From an uncultured Bacteroides sp. (GTDB lineage Bacteria; Bacteroidota; Bacteroidia; Bacteroidales; Bacteroidaceae), in NCBI GenBank assembly GCA_900544075.1, contig UQTJ01000013.1:27119-91118 (forward strand): DNA of 64,000 bases, given 5' to 3'. Position 1 is the first letter of the stretch. Each line of letters starts with the position of its first letter. A program made the position numbers and the translations under genes. The notes under the pieces were generated by a model. The model searched no databases and was not told where the DNA came from. It was given only the letters and a program-made list of their open reading frames with translations. Of the stretch, positions 34,354-42,397 are shown in pieces.

Positions 34354-36771
34354 TTACTTTACCTTCTTAAGATTTACATATACAGGCATTCCATTTCTCA
34401 AAAGACAAGATACCTCAGTATTACCGTTTTCCATTGTTTTCAGGAATACCCCCTGAGCGTTTCCGTCTATCTGCCACTGCCCTTTCAATTCTATAAATGC
34501 AGGAGTAGGCGTTTCCCTCCAGTTCTTCTTATCAATCATCTTAGGGCGCAAGTTAGGATTCGACAAAGCAAGTTTCAAGTTACCTTCAGCATCCTTCTCC
34601 TCAATAAGCAAAAGCTCAGTTGCAGTACTTACCAACTCACCTGCACTTACTCCCTTGGCCGGAGTAAAGAAAGAATAAGCCAATACATTCTTAGGCACAT
34701 ACTTTATTATATGCAGAGAATCCTGCATCTCCACTATATTAAACAGTTCGCCCTTCGTCTGTCTGTCAGCCACATCCTTCATCTTAGCCTCATCCGCAGC
34801 AGGAACTACCACAAACGAATAAGATTTCTTTTCCGGTTTCACCCCATGGTTGATATATGCCTTTGCTGCCACCTCAGTAGCCGGCTTAGCAGCCAATCCC
34901 TGAGATGACGGCGTTTCCTGCTTGCCATATACTATCTTAATCTCATCATGTCCGGCCGGAACAAAGAAACCTGTCGACACAGGATTAATCATTGTTACAG
35001 CATCGGCGGAAGGTATAGTCATATTTCCACCATTACCCACCTGTTTGCCATTTACTGATAACTTACTATACTTCTTTGTCACAATAGTCTGGAACAGGTT
35101 AGTGGCCGTAGTCATATCATCAGAATAATCACCCTTTGCCGAGATTCCATTACCGATGCTGAACAACATTCCGTCGATAGCAAGAACCGACTTACAGAAA
35201 GTCAGGTTAGTAGGAACGAATCTCTGGCTTCCCCAGTTATCACCCTGATCGAAAGCAGCCGCATAAAGTCCGTACTTCTTCATCGACACAGCTCCGGCAA
35301 AATTAGTAGTCTTCGCTTTCTGGTCAAATCTGTCCTTGTCATTCTTGTAAGGCATCATCTCAGCCCAGTCAGTATAATGAACAGTAGTACTACCCGGCAT
35401 CATATTCCAATCCCATCCGGCACCCTTGTTGTCATTCTTTGCAGGATATCCGGTAGGCTCCAGTCCTCCTTCATAAAGCACCTCCAATGTACCATGTCCC
35501 TGATACCTTCCGAAACGGTTAGTCTTATTGTAAATCTCACCTGTCCAAAGCATCTCTGTAGGACATCTCATCACAGCCACCCATCCCGGCTGACGATATA
35601 CCCCGGCAGCACTGTAATTATACTGATAGAAACCGTCAGCATCAGCTGCAGGCACGTCATACTTATTGGTTTTGAAGAAATAATTATAATAAGAAGCCAA
35701 ATCCTTGTCGATATCAGTACCCATGGCATCACCACCTATTTCTATAAGCCTATCGAACAACTCCTGAGTAAAAGGAACCTCTATGCTATAGAACGGATGA
35801 CGTCCGGCCATACTGTTGGCATAAATGCGGTTCTTGTCGCCTTCCGCACAGATAGCGGTCATATAAAGCGTCACCACAGCATTCTTCAACCTTTCATACG
35901 ATTTTCTGTCAATTTTGAGGGACGTACCTTTAAATCTGTTGAAATATTCCACCCATGTCCTGTACGAATACATATATCCATTGTAATGCGCATTGTGGTG
36001 GAATCCTGTTCCGTCCGGTTTCAGAATATCCTTATTACCTACATTATAGCGCGTACATACACGCAGGAATCCCGACAACAGCTGTAAATCCTGTATAGCC
36101 TGCTGGTCATCAGGATTTGCAATTGCAAGGTTGAACACATAAGGCACCACATTGAAGATATAGTCAGAACTAATCCAGTTCATGATAGCCTTATCCCCCT
36201 GTCGTATCACATCCACTTCCAGAAGTTTTTGTACAGCCGCAATCACCTTAGCCTTGCGTACGTCATCCAGAACAGGAAGCGCACTCATCAGGTCAGTAGG
36301 AATCTTTCTAACGTCACTATAGTTGCTATATACCAACTTTGGCATTCTGACGAAGAAATTATGTGTAAACAGGAAGTCAAGGTACAAGTCCAAATCAGCC
36401 TTTCCTGATTTACCCAATGTAAGCGCACCGTATGACAACACCCTTACATTCTTTGCCACATCCCTGAGATGCTGGTTCATTACCTTGTCACCCCACAAAT
36501 CAGCTCCTGTTGCAGAATATTCACCCGTTCTTTGCAGCATAAGCATCTTCAGAGCCATCTGTGCGGTTTTCAGTTCACTTTCCGAAGCTTTAGGATCTGC
36601 CAATTTATACTTCTTTCTGAACTCCTGCAGTTCCTTCAGTTTCACTTCGTCAATGCTTTGGGCTATCGTTTGTACATTCTCAGTTTCAGGTGTCATACCC
36701 ACATTAGCATAAGCATTAGGCAGCACCGCCCCCATCAATAATAAAAAGCCAAAATTTCTTTTTAGATTCAT
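34354..36771 (-). CDS. polysaccharide lyase family 8, chondroitin-ABC-lyase-like
   Basis: An 805-residue secreted lyase with a signal peptide (MNLKRNFGFLLLMGAVLPNA, probably cut after AYA). An alpha/alpha-toroid (about 30-370) precedes the super-sandwich and C-terminal beta domains. It aligns with Proteus chondroitinase ABC I: DGTGFHHNAHYNGY places His259 and Tyr266 where His501 and Tyr508 act, MAGRHPF carries a likely catalytic Arg324, and NRFGRYQGHG, GWDWNMMPGSTTVH and SYSFVV follow. It lacks the N-terminal carbohydrate-binding domain of the 1021-residue enzyme. PL8 enzymes eliminate at uronic acids in chondroitin, dermatan or hyaluronan. The frame opens 12 codons earlier; ATG 36771 is chosen for the signal peptide. 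Confidence 0.88.
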   Translation of the reverse strand: MNLKRNFGFLLLMGAVLPNAYANVGMTPETENVQTIAQSIDEVKLKELQEFRKKYKLADPKASESELKTAQMALKMLMLQRTGEYSATGADLWGDKVMNQHLRDVAKNVRVLSYGALTLGKSGKADLDLYLDFLFTHNFFVRMPKLVYSNYSDVRKIPTDLMSALPVLDDVRKAKVIAAVQKLLEVDVIRQGDKAIMNWISSDYIFNVVPYVFNLAIANPDDQQAIQDLQLLSGFLRVCTRYNVGNKDILKPDGTGFHHNAHYNGYMYSYRTWVEYFNRFKGTSLKIDRKSYERLKNAVVTLYMTAICAEGDKNRIYANSMAGRHPFYSIEVPFTQELFDRLIEIGGDAMGTDIDKDLASYYNYFFKTNKYDVPAADADGFYQYNYSAAGVYRQPGWVAVMRCPTEMLWTGEIYNKTNRFGRYQGHGTLEVLYEGGLEPTGYPAKNDNKGAGWDWNMMPGSTTVHYTDWAEMMPYKNDKDRFDQKAKTTNFAGAVSMKKYGLYAAAFDQGDNWGSQRFVPTNLTFCKSVLAIDGMLFSIGNGISAKGDYSDDMTTATNLFQTIVTKKYSKLSVNGKQVGNGGNMTIPSADAVTMINPVSTGFFVPAGHDEIKIVYGKQETPSSQGLAAKPATEVAAKAYINHGVKPEKKSYSFVVVPAADEAKMKDVADRQTKGELFNIVEMQDSLHIIKYVPKNVLAYSFFTPAKGVSAGELVSTATELLLIEEKDAEGNLKLALSNPNLRPKMIDKKNWRETPTPAFIELKGQWQIDGNAQGVFLKTMENGNTEVSCLLRNGMPVYVNLKKVK

Positions 36772-36788
36772 GATACTAAGTTTAAAAA

Positions 36789-38222
36789 TTATTTTTTTAA
36801 TTTCCATTTTCCACCTCTATCAGCACCTTCTCGTGAAATAAACCCTAAATCTTTCAAGCGTTTCAAATCTCTTTGAACCGTCCTTACATTTATATTCATC
36901 AAAGAGCTTATTTGCACTGCAGACAAAAGAGGATTTCCCTTAATCATATTAAGTATCTCAAGTTGTCTGGAAGAAAGTTTTTCTACGACATTTTCTACGA
37001 CATTTTCTACGACATTTTCTACGACATTTTCTACGACAACGTCAGAAAAGCCCAATGTCACAAGCACATAATCCCTTTCATTCTTGATAGAGACATCGCT
37101 TCCTGTAAGTTTTTTCCACCCAAGCAGTTTTTCAATACCGAAGCCGGCATTTTCCGCCAGTTTGGCAAAGCGGAAAAGTTTGGCGATAGTAGGATTTCTC
37201 GATTGTGAAAACAATGTTCCATACATACGCTCCGGAGGGATAGGAAATGAACCGGCATTAAAAAACTCTATTCTGTCAGTATATACTCTTACGCACGATC
37301 TCAACGGACTAAAATGGTCTGTATGCATCAACATATTTACCCATGCCTCTCTCAAGACCTCAAATCTTCTTCCATCATCTTCCGCCACCCCTAATTTGTT
37401 CAGTTTGAATGGTCTGTCAACAAGAGTAAGCAAACGTCTGATTACCACCTGCGAGGCTTCCCACAAATTATCCTGTTCAGGTATCCTGTACGAATAACGT
37501 GTTGCAGCCTCCGTTATGGACTTTCCCGGAATTTCAATATAATCCATACAAAAAGTAGGAACATGCCGTTGCACCTCACTTCCCTTACCGAACATCAACA
37601 ATCCCGCATAAGTCAGCTCTCCTTTCTTGTTACAGACAGATATTCGCTCACAAAATTGCGCGTTATCCAAATCATCATACGCCATAGGCGGATTATATGC
37701 TCTAAGATACCCTCTATAACTATTCAACGAATCCATATTGAGCAAGGAAATATCTGTCTCAGGAATAGGCAATTCAGAACGAATTCCAAAAGACTGATCG
37801 TGATACATAGCCATAATCTCACTTTCTGTAGCCCTTTGGTCACCGCTTCCCATACGGATAAAAGAATTAAAAGGATTCCCAAAATAAACAGGTTTCTGTG
37901 TAGATGAAGGGATATAAAACGCCAAAACCTTTTTCCCGTCAATCATATATTGACGTGCAATAGGCGACAAACGGATATTAAATTTCTGCGACCTTAATGT
38001 TCCAAGGAAATCTTGCTCAAGTTTCTCTGCATTACCCACGCCATGAATCGAGAAAGAATTTCCCTTTTGCCTTATGCCCAAAACAATCCAACCTCCTGAC
38101 GTATTCGAGAAAGCACTCACCGTTTCCCAAATATTCTTAGGCAGTTCGTTACGGGCTTCCTTCACCTCGAAGTCATCCCATTCAATATCTTTCAAACGTT
38201 TTATTAATTCCTCCCTTTCCAT
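36789..38222 (-). CDS. AlbA_2 (Schlafen-type) ATP-binding transcriptional regulator
   Basis: A 477-residue cytosolic protein. Residues 1-120 are an AlbA_2 domain (DDFEVKEARNELPKNIWETV, SAFSNTSGGWIVLGI). A RecG-like HATPase_c_4 region follows (about 270-385: REAWVNMLMHTDHF, YTDRIEFFNAGSFP, NPTIAKLFRFAKLAENAGFG). A linker of five VVEN-type tetrapeptides (about 395-415) leads to a winged helix (LSSRQLEILNMIKGNPLLSA, INVRTVQRDLKRLKDLGF). Such proteins are presumed DNA-binding regulators. It is embedded in the PUL operon, 5 bases after the upstream gene and 17 before PL8, which is odd for a cytosolic protein among secreted enzymes. Confidence 0.85.
   Translation of the reverse strand: MEREELIKRLKDIEWDDFEVKEARNELPKNIWETVSAFSNTSGGWIVLGIRQKGNSFSIHGVGNAEKLEQDFLGTLRSQKFNIRLSPIARQYMIDGKKVLAFYIPSSTQKPVYFGNPFNSFIRMGSGDQRATESEIMAMYHDQSFGIRSELPIPETDISLLNMDSLNSYRGYLRAYNPPMAYDDLDNAQFCERISVCNKKGELTYAGLLMFGKGSEVQRHVPTFCMDYIEIPGKSITEAATRYSYRIPEQDNLWEASQVVIRRLLTLVDRPFKLNKLGVAEDDGRRFEVLREAWVNMLMHTDHFSPLRSCVRVYTDRIEFFNAGSFPIPPERMYGTLFSQSRNPTIAKLFRFAKLAENAGFGIEKLLGWKKLTGSDVSIKNERDYVLVTLGFSDVVVENVVENVVENVVENVVEKLSSRQLEILNMIKGNPLLSAVQISSLMNINVRTVQRDLKRLKDLGFISREGADRGGKWKLKK
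36979..37038 (-). repeat. coding 12-bp minisatellite, five perfect copies
   Basis: TTTTCTACGACA is repeated five times without a mismatch. On the minus strand each unit encodes Val-Val-Glu-Asn in the linker before the winged helix of the AlbA_2 protein. The perfect identity at the DNA level implies recent expansion; copy-number change keeps the frame because 12 is a multiple of three. Confidence 0.95.
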
Positions 38223-38227
38223 ACAAG

Positions 38228-40537
38228 TTATTTCAAATCAAGCAGCCATGCCGGCACATGTCCCAGTCTGTGTTTAAGCTGAGCCTCATATAGAGATTGT
38301 GGTTCCACCGGCATACCGTGGCTTTCATCAAGTTTCACCTGATCTTGTACAAAATTAATAGAAATTCCGTGAAAACCAACAATAATAGGTGGAAGGAATT
38401 TCCAATTGTTACCACCAATCCTCCACCAGTCAAACTCGCCATTAGCAGGTTTAGTTCCTTTATTAGTCATAGCAGCAGTCCTTATAGCGCATAAGTTCCA
38501 TAGCGTCAGATCACCTAAGTGGTTAGGTACCTGATTAGAATCACCACCTTGACGCGACTGCATAAATCCGCCAATACAATTATCAATTAATGTAGCCCTC
38601 GGCTGTGTAGCGTGCGACTCGAAACAAGCGTCTGCTCCCCATTGCACCTTCCAAATAACGGCTCCCATGCTCGGCTTTGACACCCCACATGCATGATACT
38701 GTCCTGCTCCGTCCATATGAATCCTGTCGTCTACAGTCGGTCCGTTAGTATTATCTGTCACCTTTCCGATAAATACTCTCGACGAACCCGCCGACCTTAT
38801 AGCTGCATGTCCCCTATTACCGGTTATATTTATATCATACGCCGACACATTAGCACTTTGAGAAATTGTAAAAGCTTCACTGACACTTTCAAAATCAACT
38901 CTTCTCATCCACGAGTTGACCACACGCGAAAAGTTGATAGGCTTATAAGCCCCATCATCATCCCAACTCGCATGATGTCCGAAATTCTTCTTCGCATGCC
39001 CTACAAACGTCAGATCTTCTACCCCCACATTCTCATAATGCTCATATCTTTTAATCTGCCATTTCCATTCTTTCTTTACCTCATGCATAATCGGCTCATA
39101 AAAGGTTATCAAATTACCTTTTACCTTCTTCACTTGATGAAAATCATTTACCGTGATACCTGAAAGAATATCAGACATATAAGACTCTACGGCATATGGT
39201 TGTAATTCTTCAGCTATAACTTCAGGTGAGTTATTCTCTAAAAACAGACAAACCCAGTCACCTTCTTTGATACTTGCAGTATTGGATACTTCTACACTGA
39301 AAGAACCTTTTGCTGCATCACCCGTTACATTGACACTTGGTGTATAATCCCCAAGAAACGCTTCTCTTTTAATATGAATCATATCAGGCGATGAATACAT
39401 CTTATCCTCATCACTTGGAAGATTAGGAGAATCCATAATAAGTCTTGTCCTGCCTCTGCCATCACCTTTAATCACAAAATTGCCTCCATGAATCAATATA
39501 GGAGAACTTGCGTTATTGCCATTTTCATCCTTGAAAGCATTATTCTTATAATCAGGATTGGTATTTTTATAATTGTCGCTCATATCGTGCAACACATAAT
39601 CCCCTTCCGGAAAATAAAACACTATTTTAGCATTAGGATTAGATTGATTTGCTCCGTTTTTAACATTCATATTGTTCTCTTGAAGCAGCGCAATGAAAGT
39701 CTGTCTTGCATTCAGTCCCCTTTTCTTCATCTCGTCAGCTACATTGATTTTCTTGTATTTTTGCGAGATTAGTTGAGCGACCTCCGGCGGAGCCACTTCT
39801 CCATGCATATATCCGGCATAAGAGAAATCAAGAAGAACATTATCAGATGTTTGGTTTACAAACTTGTTCCAGGCATCAGTCGTAGGTAATCCCTTCACTT
39901 CAAATTTGTCCCCATTCCTACCTGTCTTCATATTAATAGTAACAATCTTCTCATCCTCGTTCCATGACGCAGATGCATAAGGTGAGAAAGCAGCCGGCAA
40001 CACACCTTCCACCTTACCTAAAGCCTCATCACCTATCTTATACCAATTTCCATCACCGAATGATACCTCCCATGATTTTTTGTCATTAATCCTCAGTTCA
40101 GGCACCTGTGCATCATTACCAACAGCTTTGATTCTGTCCTGGCCTTTTGGAGTAAGGTACGCAGTCTTGCCATTGAATTTATACACCCAGTACCCTTCTT
40201 CATCAATACCTACTATTGGAATAGTTTTCTTGTCTGCTGCCTCCGCGTCTGCATATACAATAAAAGAAGTCTTATCTTCCAGTCCGATAGTCATACCTCC
40301 ACCTGTCTGAGTCAGACAAAACAAGACTTTCGTTTCTCCGTTATACATTTTCTTCATCTGAACAAGGTCTTTGTTCAATCCTACGATATTCCTCTCAAGT
40401 TCATTTTTCGGATTTACTATACCTTCTCCACTACCATCAGGAGGTGTTACAACCTCTTTGTCCTTACATGACAAAAGGGCGCAACAAAAAGATATTAACA
40501 ATATCTTACTAAATAAAGCAATTTCACGAGAAATCAT
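38228..40537 (-). CDS. surface beta-helix lipoprotein, possible PL29-type lyase (copy 1)
   Basis: A 769-residue lipoprotein (lipobox LLSC, then KDKEVV, a surface-export-like signal). Residues about 30-200 resemble the PL29 lyase N-terminal module: tandem short beta units such as PIVGIDEEGYWVYKFNGKT and LRINDKKSWEVSFGDGNWYK. The rest is a right-handed beta-helix with FVIKGDGRGRTRLIMD, VGVEDLTFVG, GHAAIRSAGSSRVFIG, HACGVSKPSMGAVIW and SHATQPRATLIDNC. It is closest to the 792-residue paralogue at 45002-47380. Start ATG overlaps the fucosidase stop by 4 bases. Lyase activity is inferred, not shown. Confidence 0.75.
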   Translation of the reverse strand: MISREIALFSKILLISFCCALLSCKDKEVVTPPDGSGEGIVNPKNELERNIVGLNKDLVQMKKMYNGETKVLFCLTQTGGGMTIGLEDKTSFIVYADAEAADKKTIPIVGIDEEGYWVYKFNGKTAYLTPKGQDRIKAVGNDAQVPELRINDKKSWEVSFGDGNWYKIGDEALGKVEGVLPAAFSPYASASWNEDEKIVTINMKTGRNGDKFEVKGLPTTDAWNKFVNQTSDNVLLDFSYAGYMHGEVAPPEVAQLISQKYKKINVADEMKKRGLNARQTFIALLQENNMNVKNGANQSNPNAKIVFYFPEGDYVLHDMSDNYKNTNPDYKNNAFKDENGNNASSPILIHGGNFVIKGDGRGRTRLIMDSPNLPSDEDKMYSSPDMIHIKREAFLGDYTPSVNVTGDAAKGSFSVEVSNTASIKEGDWVCLFLENNSPEVIAEELQPYAVESYMSDILSGITVNDFHQVKKVKGNLITFYEPIMHEVKKEWKWQIKRYEHYENVGVEDLTFVGHAKKNFGHHASWDDDGAYKPINFSRVVNSWMRRVDFESVSEAFTISQSANVSAYDINITGNRGHAAIRSAGSSRVFIGKVTDNTNGPTVDDRIHMDGAGQYHACGVSKPSMGAVIWKVQWGADACFESHATQPRATLIDNCIGGFMQSRQGGDSNQVPNHLGDLTLWNLCAIRTAAMTNKGTKPANGEFDWWRIGGNNWKFLPPIIVGFHGISINFVQDQVKLDESHGMPVEPQSLYEAQLKHRLGHVPAWLLDLK

Positions 40538-42330
40538 TTCTTTATCAATTCTATTTTATTAAAACGGATATTATTATCACTTTCATTCTGAATATCCTCA
40601 CCAAAGAAGCCCAACATACTAAAAGTACCAACAGCATCAACAGACAACGTCATACTCTTCAGTCCACATTTATCAAAAGTTACCGTTCCCAAATCGCTGT
40701 ATGATTCCGGATATGAATTACGACGAACATTGTCATATTCAAAGTCCTGCTTCAGTTCTACATTTTCAAAAGCCTTATTATCATCAACTTTTAACGTTAT
40801 ACGCATACCTTTAGCAAAACTACGTCTCCAATGCCTGTTTGTATGCACTCTTACTATATATTCTCCCGGCTCTTCAACAATAAATCCAAGTTTTAAAGCT
40901 CCTGTCTTATTAGTAAAACCAGATGTATTACATCCTTCTGCTATTTTAAGAGCACCATCCTTTCCCGGAATAATCTTACCAGATGCTACAGGAATACTTA
41001 TAATATTCTCATTCATATAGCATTCATCATTAAATCTTGCAGGCCATTCACACTCTACTTTTATAACAGGAATCTCTTCATAATCCAATCCTGACGGAAC
41101 AGACAACTTACAAAACTCTCCATTTAAGACAGACACTTTCTTACCGTTTGAAAGGATATAAGCATTATCAACAACCGAAAGCATTCCTTTCAACACAATT
41201 TCTCTGTTCACTGGTTCACGCAACAAGTGCAAATAAATAGAATTATCCTTCCTTGTAACATATCCCCAAGGGAAATTGTCATTAAACGGGTTACTTGTGG
41301 TACCATAAACAGCTTCAGAATTCTTCGACATCCATTTCCCAATATAGTTCATTATATCAACACTTGGTTGTGGAACTGTTCCATCAGCTTTAGGACCTAT
41401 ATTAACCATATAATTTACTCCACGACTTGCACATTCTATTAAAGAGCATAAGATATCTCTTGCTGCTTTCCAGTCATTATCCTGTTTCTTGTAACCCCAT
41501 GTATGATTCATGGTAGCTACCATTTCCAGGTCTTTAGCAGCACTTGCAAATGGCATTTCGTTATCTCCCAATGCGCCATAATCACCCAGGTCATACCCTA
41601 CTCTACCGTTGATTACACACTCCGGCTGAAGTTTTCTAACTATATCAACAAACATCTGACTCTGCTCCTTAGTCAAATCAAAAGGAGTATCATACCATAG
41701 CACATCAATTTTACCATATCTGGTCAGCAATTCCTTCATCTGTGGTATAGCCTTCTCCTGAATATATCTATCCAAATTAGGCTTAACGGCAGATTTAAGT
41801 TTACCATAATGCCCGTCATACTCATTCTTCATAACAGCAGCATCTTCTTCTCGCCAGTCCTGACGGTGTGAATAATATAATCCTACCTTTATATCATATT
41901 TTCTACAAACATCAATCAATTCTTTCAAAGGATCTCTTTTATACGGAGTCAACTCAATGTCAAAATCAGAATAATCACTTGGATAAAGACAAAAACCTTC
42001 ATGATGTTTGGTAGTAAATACAATATACTTGGCACCGGCATTCTTAGCCATCTTAACCCAACTTTCAGGATTATACGATGCCATTGTGAAATCCTTAGCC
42101 AACTTTTCATAATCCTTGTTGGATATCTTTCCAAAATTCTGTATCCATTCACCGATCCCGTCTATTTGTTTACCGTTCCATTCACCGGCAGCTACCGAAT
42201 ACAATCCCCAATGAATAAACATTCCAAAACGTGCTTCACGCCACCATTCCATATCAGCTGTCGATTTAGCGTTAGCACTTAACAATGTTACACACAACAA
42301 CAAACACGACAAAACCCTTTTTAATTCCAT
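40534..42330 (-). CDS. alpha-L-fucosidase, GH29
   Basis: A 598-residue exported glycosidase with signal peptide (MELKRVLSCLLLCVTLLSANA). The GH29 barrel (about 25-350) shows ARFGMFIHWGLYSV, IVFTTKHHEGFCLY, VGLYYSHRQDW and the candidate nucleophile Asp214 in IDVLWYDTPF. The C-terminal part (about 430-598) is beta-rich and may bind carbohydrate. It would release alpha-linked fucose in the periplasm. It sits between two beta-helix genes of the PUL and overlaps the next by 4 bases. A sulfatase or GH88 that would complete chondroitin breakdown is not in the operon. Confidence 0.9.
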   Translation of the reverse strand: MELKRVLSCLLLCVTLLSANAKSTADMEWWREARFGMFIHWGLYSVAAGEWNGKQIDGIGEWIQNFGKISNKDYEKLAKDFTMASYNPESWVKMAKNAGAKYIVFTTKHHEGFCLYPSDYSDFDIELTPYKRDPLKELIDVCRKYDIKVGLYYSHRQDWREEDAAVMKNEYDGHYGKLKSAVKPNLDRYIQEKAIPQMKELLTRYGKIDVLWYDTPFDLTKEQSQMFVDIVRKLQPECVINGRVGYDLGDYGALGDNEMPFASAAKDLEMVATMNHTWGYKKQDNDWKAARDILCSLIECASRGVNYMVNIGPKADGTVPQPSVDIMNYIGKWMSKNSEAVYGTTSNPFNDNFPWGYVTRKDNSIYLHLLREPVNREIVLKGMLSVVDNAYILSNGKKVSVLNGEFCKLSVPSGLDYEEIPVIKVECEWPARFNDECYMNENIISIPVASGKIIPGKDGALKIAEGCNTSGFTNKTGALKLGFIVEEPGEYIVRVHTNRHWRRSFAKGMRITLKVDDNKAFENVELKQDFEYDNVRRNSYPESYSDLGTVTFDKCGLKSMTLSVDAVGTFSMLGFFGEDIQNESDNNIRFNKIELIKK

Positions 42331-42360
42331 AATAATACAAGAACTTTAATTATAACATAC

Positions 42361-42389
42361 AATACCGGCAACGGTCGGTTACCGGTATT
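42361..42389 (-). repeat. intercistronic hairpin in the PUL
   Basis: AATACCGGCAAC (42361-42372) and GTTACCGGTATT (42378-42389) pair over 12 positions with one mismatch around a 5-base loop. It lies in the 67-base gap before the fucosidase gene. No T run follows on the minus strand, so it is more likely an mRNA processing or stabilizing hairpin than a terminator. Confidence 0.65.
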
Positions 42390-42397
42390 AGAGTATA

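Noticed and set aside
35377..36087. 236-codon open frame on the plus strand inside the PL8 gene
   Set aside because: Antisense shadow of a strongly supported PL8 coding sequence.
36873..37208. Plus-strand frame with Phe-Tyr-Asp-Ile repeats
   Set aside because: It is the reverse reading of the VVEN minisatellite in the AlbA_2 gene; it has no start signal or domain.
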